A stretch of DNA of 64,000 bases from Methylobacterium oryzae. Lineage in GTDB: Bacteria; Pseudomonadota; Alphaproteobacteria; Rhizobiales; Beijerinckiaceae. This document shows, piece by piece, positions 17,018-24,533 of this stretch (position 1 is the first letter of the stretch; each line of letters begins with the position of its first letter). Under the pieces are notes generated by a model. It did no database searches. It worked only from the letters and a program-made list of their open reading frames with translations, and was not told the origin of the DNA. The position numbers and the translations under genes were made by a program. The stretch lies in contig NZ_CP090349.1 of NCBI RefSeq assembly GCF_021398735.1, positions 3,677,001-3,741,000 on the forward strand, read 5' to 3'.

Positions 17018-19069
17018 ATGGAAACTCTTCAAACTGTTGATCCTCATTATGGCCGCCTCTCTGCCGTCGTTGATGCACGATTGATAAAAGATGGGCTTTT
17101 GCGGAATCATATTCGCATCGCCTTCGACCGCCCCGCGAATCCGGTTGTTTCAATTATTATAGTATCTTTTAACGCGCCCGATCTGCTTATTCTGACACTT
17201 TACAGGTTGGCTAGCCATTATAAGTTGGCGGGGGCGGTATTTGAGGTCATCATCGTTGATAATGCTTCTGGAAACGAGACAAAGACAATTCTCAATATTC
17301 TTGACGGAGTCGAAATTATATATTGCGAGACTAATATTGGTTTTGGTCCGGCATGTAATTTAGGTGCCAGATCAGCAAATGGGCGCTACCTGCTCTTTCT
17401 CAATCCTGACGTTGAGCTTATCCCGGGCGCTATCGGTGCGCTAATTGAGCCGTTTTCTGATGATACTGTTGGAATCGTGGGTGCTCGTCTTGTATTTCCA
17501 GGAGGCTATCTGCAAGAGTGCGGCGCGTTCTTCCAGGATGACTCACAGCTTACTCATCCCTACGGTCGCGGCAATAAAAACCCTTTTACCGCTGAGGGCG
17601 CTTTCCGAAGAGATGTCGGATATGTGTCTGGAGCAGTAATGGCCGTCGATCGGACGTTATTTAATAGTCTAGGCGGCTTTGATGATTTGTTCGCCCCGGC
17701 GTATTTTGAGGATACCGATCTTTGTGTGCGATGTCATCAATCTGGGCGACGGGTTGTTTATCAACCGAAGGCGACAGCCATCCATTTCGAAAACGCTACT
17801 TCTCCCAGTCGACAGGACGTGGACTCATTAATAGATCGTAACCGGCAAAGATTTTTGGACCGCCATCGATCGTGGCTCTTTCAACGTCATGAGGCGCCTC
17901 CGCTGTTTGCCGACCGGACGTATGACAGCTGGGCTCTCAAAGTCTTGTTTATAGATGATGCAGTACCGCACCTAGATCTTGGTGCTGGTATGCCTCGTTC
18001 CAACCTTATCGTTACACTGATGGCTCAGCTCGGATACCATGTAACGATATATCCAGTTTATCGATCTGATGTTGACACGCTAGATCGATATCGGGACTTG
18101 CCCGATACGATTGAGATTCTTGATTCGGACGGCGAAGCCGGGCTCAGCGCGCTCCTTGATGGCCGTTGCAACCATTATGATGTTGTTTGGGTGAGCCGAC
18201 CACATAATATAAACCTGTTGTGTGAGCTGATTCAAAGCCGTGATATTGATCTTCGGGTATTAGCTCGACGTAGGGTTATATTTGATTCGGAGGCCCTATT
18301 CTGTGTTCGAGACTTCTTGGAATCAACGCTCAAGAGAGGTGTGGGATTCGGTGCAGCTTTTGGTAGGAATGCTGCGGCGGAGATTCGCAATTTTTCCCAG
18401 GCAGATCATGTTATATGTGTCTCCGAAAGTGAGGCGCGTTTGTTGAAAAACTTTGGCTTAAGTAATGTTTCGGTTCTTGGGCATGCATTTGAGCCGCCTC
18501 CCCGTGATATTCCAAACTTCGGGGACCGAGATGGCTTTGCATTTATTGGGTCGTTGTCTGAAACGTCATCTCCAAATACAGACTCGTTGCTTTGGTTTTT
18601 CAAAACTATATGGCCTCATATTCGGAGCCAAGCTGGCGATGTTAAATTTCGAGTTATCGGGGAGGTCTCCTCAGAGGTTTCTGAAATGTTGTCGTATCCG
18701 GGCGTTAGTTTCGAGGGGCGTGTTATGGACCCAGCGCCTCTTTATGATCAGTCGCGCGTTTTCGTAGCGCCTACTCGGTTTGCGGCTGGTGTTCCCCACA
18801 AAGTTCACGGAGCAATAGCGCAAGGATTGCCCTGTATAGTTACCCCGATTCTGGCCGAACAAGTCGGGTGGCCAGATGGGTCTGGTTTCCGCTGCCATGA
18901 TTGGCGAACTCCGGACGATTTTGCTTCTGGATTGCTTCGATTGTACAGCGACGAGTCTATTTGGCGGGCTGTTCAGAAGAAAGGCTTCGAATATATTGCG
19001 CAGGATTGTTCTCTTTCAATATTTAGGACGACACTGCGCTGCCTCTGTGAGGCCTCGGTAGTAGCATGA
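17018..19069 (+). CDS. dual glycosyltransferase: GT2 fused to GT4
   Basis: 683 residues. Residues about 45-280 are a GT2 domain of the rhamnosyltransferase-like group: VVSIIIVSFNAPDLL, VDNASGNET, CNLGARSANGRYLLFLNPDV with the metal-binding region, and AYFEDTDLCVRC. Residues about 305-680 are a GT-B/GT4 domain: VLFIDDAVPHLDLGAGMPRS at its start, ADHVICVSESEA, FAFIGSLSE, and RFAAGVPHKVHGAIAQGLPCIVTP. Two active sites in one chain suggest addition of two successive sugars, as in repeat-unit polymerising enzymes; this is inferred. The stop overlaps the next start (ATGA). Confidence 0.87.
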   Translation: METLQTVDPHYGRLSAVVDARLIKDGLLRNHIRIAFDRPANPVVSIIIVSFNAPDLLILTLYRLASHYKLAGAVFEVIIVDNASGNETKTILNILDGVEIIYCETNIGFGPACNLGARSANGRYLLFLNPDVELIPGAIGALIEPFSDDTVGIVGARLVFPGGYLQECGAFFQDDSQLTHPYGRGNKNPFTAEGAFRRDVGYVSGAVMAVDRTLFNSLGGFDDLFAPAYFEDTDLCVRCHQSGRRVVYQPKATAIHFENATSPSRQDVDSLIDRNRQRFLDRHRSWLFQRHEAPPLFADRTYDSWALKVLFIDDAVPHLDLGAGMPRSNLIVTLMAQLGYHVTIYPVYRSDVDTLDRYRDLPDTIEILDSDGEAGLSALLDGRCNHYDVVWVSRPHNINLLCELIQSRDIDLRVLARRRVIFDSEALFCVRDFLESTLKRGVGFGAAFGRNAAAEIRNFSQADHVICVSESEARLLKNFGLSNVSVLGHAFEPPPRDIPNFGDRDGFAFIGSLSETSSPNTDSLLWFFKTIWPHIRSQAGDVKFRVIGEVSSEVSEMLSYPGVSFEGRVMDPAPLYDQSRVFVAPTRFAAGVPHKVHGAIAQGLPCIVTPILAEQVGWPDGSGFRCHDWRTPDDFASGLLRLYSDESIWRAVQKKGFEYIAQDCSLSIFRTTLRCLCEASVVA

Positions 19070-19983
19070 TTTACGCTTTTTTGCGGCCCTCCGGTGCAGC
19101 GATCGTTTCTACCCTCTATAGGCGAATATTCCTTGGACGCGTTCCTAAGATATTTGACGCTACTTTTTATTTGAAATCAAATCCTGATGTCGCCGCTTCC
19201 GGCTTAGATCCGTACTTCCATTACGTTTATTATGGTTCTTCTCAGGGCCTGGACCCAGCTGAAGATTTCCATACTTTGTTTTATCGAAACCAATCCGGCC
19301 CCACAAAGTTGGATCCCGTTCGACATTATATTCGCTATGGTGTTAAGCTTGGTATTGATCCAAATCCAAACTTTAGCAGTTCGTCTTATCTCGCTCGTTA
19401 CCCTGATGTAGCCGAACGCGCGATAAATCCGCTTCTTCACTACCGTACCAATGGAAAATTGGAGGGTCGGCTAGCTAGTGCGTCTGCTTCGAAAACTGGG
19501 GATATAACGGCTCTTGTTTCGGTGCCGTCGCGGTTTATTTTCCGACTTCCATCAGAGTCGGCTCGCCAATTTACGTTTTCTTTTTTTGCTGCTTCGGAGA
19601 AGGGGCTGAATTATCAGCCCGCAGCGCGTATTTGCTATTTTCTGCAATTGTCGCACAGAGAGATTGAATTGCTTGTCGATGCATTGTCGGTCATTCAAGC
19701 TAATAGTGTTGAGGAGGTTGAGTTCCGGTTCGACTTACGCAACTTATCTCATTCGATCGAGCGTGGTAATCAGGAATTTGTTGCTGACGTGAAGCCTAAA
19801 ATCGATACGGTGCTGATCGTTTTTGAAGGTTGCTATTTTCATGAGCATGGCTCTTGTATGAAGATAAATTTTTTAGAGTCAAGGATTTGGGATCTTCGCG
19901 GCCCGAATGCGCGGGTTGCTGAAGTTTTTTCGGCAGGTTCGGTTCGGGTTGATACCGATAATGCAATAGCGCCGAATGGATAA
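19066..19983 (+). CDS. FD-FY/NPDV repeat protein with unknown C-terminal domain
   Basis: 305 residues. After a short helical start, residues about 28-140 contain three copies of the window's repeat: IFDATFYLKSNPDVAASGLDP, then DFHTLFYRNQSGPTKLDP, then SSSYLARYPDVAERAINP. The remaining 160 residues are beta-rich and unassigned. No catalytic motif is visible. Translation is coupled to the GT2-GT4 gene by a 4-base overlap, implying the two work together. It is the last AT-rich gene before the IS66 remnants about 100 bases on. The 3' end may have been trimmed by that insertion, since no domain boundary is visible at the C-terminus. Confidence 0.75.
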   Translation: MIYAFLRPSGAAIVSTLYRRIFLGRVPKIFDATFYLKSNPDVAASGLDPYFHYVYYGSSQGLDPAEDFHTLFYRNQSGPTKLDPVRHYIRYGVKLGIDPNPNFSSSSYLARYPDVAERAINPLLHYRTNGKLEGRLASASASKTGDITALVSVPSRFIFRLPSESARQFTFSFFAASEKGLNYQPAARICYFLQLSHREIELLVDALSVIQANSVEEVEFRFDLRNLSHSIERGNQEFVADVKPKIDTVLIVFEGCYFHEHGSCMKINFLESRIWDLRGPNARVAEVFSAGSVRVDTDNAIAPNG

Positions 19984-20085
19984 ACGATCTGCTATAGGCT
20001 GATACCCGATTTTTATTTAGTCGTTATGATTTGGAAGCGTTTGAAACCTAGACGGTTGCGGCGCGTCGTCGTTGTTTGGCGTCTG

Positions 20086-21026
20086 TGGCCGACGCACATG
20101 GCTCCAGCAGTAGGCCAGCCGCACCGCGCCGCCCTTGGCCAAGCTCTCGTAGGCCGCGTAGCCGTCGACCTGCAGCACGCCTACAAACCCGCAGAGATGC
20201 GCGATCGGTCTCCGGCTGTGCGGTCGGGCGCGTACACGTAGGCGACGCCGGGCGGATCCGTCCCGCCCCAAGGCCGGTCGTCGCGCGCATACGCCCAGAG
20301 CTGGCCGGTCTTGGTGCGGCCGCGGCCCGGCTCGAGCACCGGTGCCGTGGTCTCGTCGGCAAACAGCTTGCCCGTGCACGAGCGTCTCCAGGAGTCGCTC
20401 GTGCACGGGCCGGAGGAGGAAGGCGGCGTGCCCGACCCAGTCGGCCAGCGTCGAGCGGTCGAGGCTGACGCCCTGGCGGGCAAAGATCTGCGCCTGCCGG
20501 TAGAGCGGCAGGCGGTCGGCGTATTTGGAGACGAGCACCTGCGCGATGAGAGCGTCGGTGGGTAGGCCGCTCTCGATCAGCCGCGCTAGCATGGGTGCTT
20601 GCACAATTGCGTCCCCGCAGGCGCGGCAAGCGTAGCGCGGGCGCCGGATCACCAGCATCCGGAACTGCGCCGGCACCACGTCGAGGCGCTCGGATACATC
20701 CTCGCCGATCCGATGCAGGGCACCCGAGCAGCATGGACAGGCGGTGCTGTCGATATCGACGAGGCACTCGACCCGCGGCAGGTGGGCGGGCAGCGCCCCA
20801 CGGTTCGTGCGCCGCTGACCCTCCGGGCCTCCTTCTTGGCGGGCTCGCTCTCCTCGGCGGCAAAGCCCGCAGCCTCGACCTACTCGGCCTCCTCCAGCCC
20901 GAGCAGGAGTTGATCCTCAGGCAGGCTCTCGGCGCGGCGGCCAAACCGGTGGCGCTGCATCGCCAGGATGATCTGGCGCAACCGCTCGTTCTCGGCGCGC
21001 TCCTCGGCGAGCAGCGCCTTGAGCAT
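20086..21026 (-). pseudogene. IS66-family transposase TnpC, degenerate
   Basis: Reads MLKALLAEERAENERLRQ, then HRFGRRAESLPEDQLLLG, as IS66 transposases do. The frame is broken several times. There is an in-frame TAG after LLLGLEEAE, a lost base near AKKEAR, an extra base near the ETLVHGKLFADETTAP segment, and a further shift before LQVDGYAAYES. Homology stops at YCWSHVRR (about 20,086), so the last third with the final catalytic region is missing. Not functional as it stands. Confidence 0.85.
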
Positions 21027-21133
21027 CTCGGGATCGTCGAACGCGGGCGAAGCAGGCGCGGCCAGGAAGCAGATTAGATCAGATCTGTCAGCGGATTACC
21101 ATCGCGATGAAGCCCGCTAGCCAGCCTTTTTGC

Positions 21134-21443
21134 TCAGCCGGCAACCGCCGGCACGCCCACGGCACGCGCCGTATGGACGCGCTTCCAGTCCAAGCCTTCG
21201 ACGAGCGCCGCGAGCTGCGCCGCGCTCAGCCGGACCACGCCGTCCTCGATCTTCGGCCAACAGAACTGACCCGCCTCCAGACGCTTGGTCGCGAGGACCA
21301 GGCCGCTTCCATCCCAGACCAGGAGCTTCACCCGGTCGGCGCGCTTCGAGCGGAACACGTGACCGTGCCCGAGAACGGATCTCCACCCATCGCGTCCCGG
21401 ACCAGAGCGGCCAGCCCGTCCATGCCCTTGCGGAAGTCCAGAG
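21134..21443 (-). pseudogene. IS66-family TnpB accessory protein, truncated and frameshifted
   Basis: The reverse strand carries DFRKGMDGLAALVRDAMG, a lost base within the SGHVFVFRSKR motif region, and then KLLVWDGSGLVLATKRLE to the normal end GVPAVAG. This is the TnpB (Orf2) family, about 115 residues when intact. Roughly the first 15-20 residues are missing because the sequence switches to the opposite-strand fragment at about 21,443. It lies upstream of the tnpC remnant, as in intact IS66 elements. Confidence 0.8.
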
Positions 21444-21446
21444 GTC

Positions 21447-21866
21447 AGCGACGATCCCGTCCCCTGGCGCCTGCAACTCTGGCTACAGAGCGTGTTCGCC
21501 CTGGCCGAGCGCGTCACGCACTTGGCTGCCGCGACGCTCTCGGCCAAGCGCCGGAGCCTGGATCGGCAACTCGGCGCCATCCTGGCTTCGCCGAGCCGCT
21601 GTGACCTGACCCGCGAGCTCCAGGCCAAGATCAGCCGCGCGCGCGATCAGCTCCTGGTGTTCCTCACCTATCCTGGAAAGGTCGAGCCGACCAATAACGG
21701 CTCCGAGCGGCTGCTGCGTCCGGCCGTCGTGCAGCGGAAGGTGACCAACGGCTACCGCGCCATGTGGGCGGCTGAGGGCGAGGCCTCCATCCGCACCGTC
21801 GTCGATACCGCCCGCCTGACCGGCGCCAATTCATTCGGCACCATCCTCAAAACCATCGGCGCCTGA
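21447..21866 (+). pseudogene. C-terminal fragment of a second IS66-type transposase
   Basis: The open frame reads SDDPVPWRLQLWLQSVFALAERV and then the IS66 C-terminal signature PTNNGSERLLRPAVVQRK and GYRAMWAAEGEASIRTVV, ending at ILKTIGA. Only the last third or so of the protein is present, with no native start. It is in the opposite orientation to the tnpB/tnpC remnants beside it, so it comes from a different copy. Confidence 0.8.
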
Positions 21867-21969
21867 ACCCCGCTATCACAGGCCTGGGCAATTACATCTG
21901 CAAGGCCTGGTCCGCTGAGCCCGGCCGCTTCAGGTCAGACCCACTCTACCAAATGCCGGCACCAAACAT

Positions 21970-22290
21970 CTAGCGCGCGGGCAGTTGCTGCTCCAGATGG
22001 GCGCGGAGCAGGGAATAGTGGCGGACGACCTCGTCGAGGTGGCGGGCCATGGCCGCATCGATCGGTTCCGGCCCGCTCGGACGCAGGTACGTGCCCGCGT
22101 AGAAGGCGGCATGCGCTTTCAGCTTCACGGCGATGAAGTCGAGGTCGGCCGACCACGCGGCTTCCGCCCGGACCCGTTGGAGCCGCTTCGCGATCTCGAG
22201 CCATTGCAGATCGAGATCGATCCCGCTGCCCATCGCCTTGAACAGGTCGAACGTCGAGTCGAGGATCTCGATGGCGGTCTCTGCGGACAT
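21970..22290 (-). CDS. hypothetical protein (106 residues)
   Basis: All-helical acidic protein starting MSAETAIEILDSTFDLFKAMGSG and ending HLEQQLPAR. No family recognised, no signal peptide or membrane span. It follows the FkbM methyltransferase gene after 12 bases on the same strand, so the two are probably co-transcribed. The regular hydrophobic spacing suggests a helical bundle. It sits immediately next to the IS66 debris but appears intact. Confidence 0.65.
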   Translation of the reverse strand: MSAETAIEILDSTFDLFKAMGSGIDLDLQWLEIAKRLQRVRAEAAWSADLDFIAVKLKAHAAFYAGTYLRPSGPEPIDAAMARHLDEVVRHYSLLRAHLEQQLPAR

Positions 22291-22302
22291 GGTCTGAAAC
22301 CG

Positions 22303-23055
22303 TCAGGCCTGTGCCGCCGCGAGATCGGGGCGCACATACCAGTCATCGAACATCGAGAGCTGCTGGAACCGGCGGCGGTATCCCAGGCCCGTCAGGAGAT
22401 CGAAAATCTTCTCCCGCGTGTCGGCGAAATTGTGCTCGACGCTGATCAGCGCGATATCGTGACGCGAGAAATCGAAACTCTGGAGGACATCGAACTCGCC
22501 GCCTTCGACATCGATGCTCATGTAGTCGATGCGCCGGGGCGCGCAGGCTTCGGACAGGAATCGATTCAGGGAGATCGTCTTCACCGGGTACTGGACGCCC
22601 TGCTGGCGGAAACCGGCGTGGAAGTCGCCGTCGGCGAAGTCCTTGATGGCCGACAACTCCCCGATCTCGGTCTCGTTGAAAAGCACCTCGACGCCATCTG
22701 TCCTATAGACGCATTGATCGCTGATGTAGCAGCTGCGATTGTTGTACAGGGCAGCGTGCCACGCGCGCGCGGGCTCCGCGAGGGCGCCCTGCCAGCCGAA
22801 CGTCTTCTCCAGCAGCAGCGTGTTGCTGAGGCTCACGCCGTCGCAGGCGCCGAACTCGACGAAATACCCGTTCCGCTTCTCCTTCAGCTCGTACAGGACC
22901 CAGAGATCCTGAAGGAGCTGGGAATTGGAGAAGAGGGCCATCCTAGTGGCGAACGACAGGAACTCGATCTCCGCGCTGACGATATGGGGCTTCGCAGCCA
23001 GATTGTCCCGCAAATTGGTCAGCGCGTTGAACCCAGTCAGGAGTTCGACCGCCAT
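22303..23055 (-). CDS. FkbM-family SAM-dependent methyltransferase
   Basis: 250 residues. Shows the FkbM pattern: SQLLQDLWVLYELKEKRNGYFVEFGACDGVSLSNT, used for SAM binding, written here in parts as FVEFGACDG and NTLLLEKTFGW. Later come TISLNRFL and the family hallmark DYMSIDVEGGEFDVL. FkbM enzymes O-methylate sugars and antibiotics. Here it probably methylates a glycan residue. It lies between a hypothetical gene downstream and a broken coiled-coil gene upstream on the same strand. Confidence 0.88.
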   Translation of the reverse strand: MAVELLTGFNALTNLRDNLAAKPHIVSAEIEFLSFATRMALFSNSQLLQDLWVLYELKEKRNGYFVEFGACDGVSLSNTLLLEKTFGWQGALAEPARAWHAALYNNRSCYISDQCVYRTDGVEVLFNETEIGELSAIKDFADGDFHAGFRQQGVQYPVKTISLNRFLSEACAPRRIDYMSIDVEGGEFDVLQSFDFSRHDIALISVEHNFADTREKIFDLLTGLGYRRRFQQLSMFDDWYVRPDLAAAQA

Positions 23056-23119
23056 CGCTCTCGGTTCCGCGTCTGTGATGTGAAGAGGAGGATACGGGAA
23101 AGCTGCGCGAAGCCTCGGA

Positions 23120-23455
23120 TCAGCCGCGCTGCCGCTCGGAGGCGCCGCCTTTCAGGATCCGGTTCGACCCGTCGAACAGCACGGCGTGCTGGAGCGCGGC
23201 CGGCCCGTGATCCGGAACGGCGGCGGCGATCCCCCGAACGGCGAACAGGAACTGCTTGCGCCGAAACCCGTAGGGTCTCAGGCTCGTCAGCAATGCGTCG
23301 AAGAGTTTGTTCGTCGCCTCGGCGCGCGCCTCGGCCGCGGCGCGCGCCTGCACCGCTCTGTCGAGTTCGGCCCGCATGACGGCCAGCTGAATGTTCTGCT
23401 GCTGGATCTAGCGGATGTACTTCGTATCAATGTCGTGAACGAGGTTCTTCGTCAT
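23120..23455 (-). pseudogene. small coiled-coil gene interrupted by an amber stop
   Basis: Starting at ATG 23455 the frame reads MTKNLVHDIDTKYIR, meets TAG at 23408-23410, and continues in the same frame as IQQQNIQLAVMRAELDRAVQ and a further 80 residues ending KGGASERQRG. The residues on both sides of the stop look like one continuous helical protein, so a CAG-to-TAG change is likely. An internal ATG (23377) could restart translation, but no ribosome-binding site precedes it. I do not recognise the family. The next genes on either side are FkbM and the ABC permease. Confidence 0.6.
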
Positions 23456-23657
23456 GCGGCGGCCTTGGATCCTGACGCTGGGTGGGGCTGGTGACGCCGG
23501 CGGCGAACGGAGCGGAGCGCTGCGGGGCCCCGTTCCCGCTATGCCCCATGCCGGGCGCGGCGTCATCGGTCGGCCGCCGGCCGGGAGACCCTGCAGGATC
23601 GGCCCCGGGCGCGGACGACCGCCGATCCGATGCGCCGAGACCGCCGGCACGCCGGCC

Positions 23658-24458
23658 TCACATCTGGATCTTGCTGACGACGTGCTTCACGAGGAACAGG
23701 CCGATGCTGGCCGAGGTGAGACCGAACATCAGGACGTAGAGCTGGTCGATCTGCAGTCCCGCGTAGGGGTAATAGGCCGAGCGCACCCATTCCGCCAGCT
23801 GAAGGGCCGGGTTGAATTTCATCCAGTAGTAGATCTTGTCCGGCATATAGCTCGGCAGGAACATCACGCCGCTGGAGATGTAGAGGATGATGCTGAAGAG
23901 CGCGTAGCCGATCAGCCAGCCCGGGAAGAAGCCGATGATCGCGACGTTGATCGTTCCGATGCCGATGCCCAGCACGATCGCCGCCAGATAGCCGCACATC
24001 GCCGTGAACGGGTCGGCCGGGATCGGATTGGTCCCGATGGCCACGAGGACGGAGGAGACCACGAGCAGGGCCAGAAAGCCGGTGACGATCTCGACGAGGA
24101 TGCGGGCCAGGATCACGTCGAACAGTTTCACCTGCGGGTAATAGGTCAGAGGGCGGTTCATGATCACCGCCTTCATGACTTCGCGGGAGATGTACTGAAA
24201 GACCAGAACCGGCACCGCGCCCGTGGCGAAGAAGAGCGGCCGGCTGTCGCCGAGGGGGGCCGCCAGTTTCTGGAAGGTGTAGATCGCGATCAGCACGAAC
24301 ACGTGCACGCAGGGCCAGAGCACGACCACGCCGTAGCCCCAGATCGAGGCACCGAAGCGGGTGCGCATGTCGCGCAGCATCAGCGCGTGCAGCACGTGCA
24401 GGTAGGATTCGACCGGGCCCTTCTGCGATTCGGGCTTCGGGAGGGCGGGCATCGACAT
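23658..24458 (-). CDS. ABC-2 type polysaccharide export permease
   Basis: 266-residue membrane protein of the Wzm/KpsM type. After a soluble start, LMLRDMRTRFGASIWGY is the typical cytoplasmic motif before the first span. About six hydrophobic segments follow, including VLWPCVHVFVLIAIYTF, FLALLVVSSVLVAIG and YLAAIVLGIGIGTINVAII. It ends with FLVKHVVSKIQM. It would move a lipid-linked glycan across the inner membrane together with an ATPase. No ATP-binding partner (Wzt/KpsT) is present in this window. AGAGG precedes the ATG. Confidence 0.87.
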   Translation of the reverse strand: MSMPALPKPESQKGPVESYLHVLHALMLRDMRTRFGASIWGYGVVVLWPCVHVFVLIAIYTFQKLAAPLGDSRPLFFATGAVPVLVFQYISREVMKAVIMNRPLTYYPQVKLFDVILARILVEIVTGFLALLVVSSVLVAIGTNPIPADPFTAMCGYLAAIVLGIGIGTINVAIIGFFPGWLIGYALFSIILYISSGVMFLPSYMPDKIYYWMKFNPALQLAEWVRSAYYPYAGLQIDQLYVLMFGLTSASIGLFLVKHVVSKIQM

Positions 24459-24533
24459 GACCTCTGCGTTGCGGCGCCTGTCTCGACGAGAAAATGGGCC
24501 AAAGTGCGTTGACCCGGCCCACCCCCGGGCGCG

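Larger units (their letters stand above)
20086..21866. mobile_element. mosaic of decayed IS66-family sequences
   Basis: Three IS66-type fragments lie together. A minus-strand tnpC (20,086-21,026) and a minus-strand tnpB (21,134-about 21,443) are in the natural order of one element. A plus-strand C-terminal transposase fragment begins abruptly at about 21,445 and belongs to a second copy in opposite orientation. All are broken. Composition jumps from AT-rich to GC-rich at the left edge of this block. I could not identify terminal inverted repeats or target duplications. The block marks the right edge of the AT-rich island and probably took part in its acquisition or rearrangement. Confidence 0.8.
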
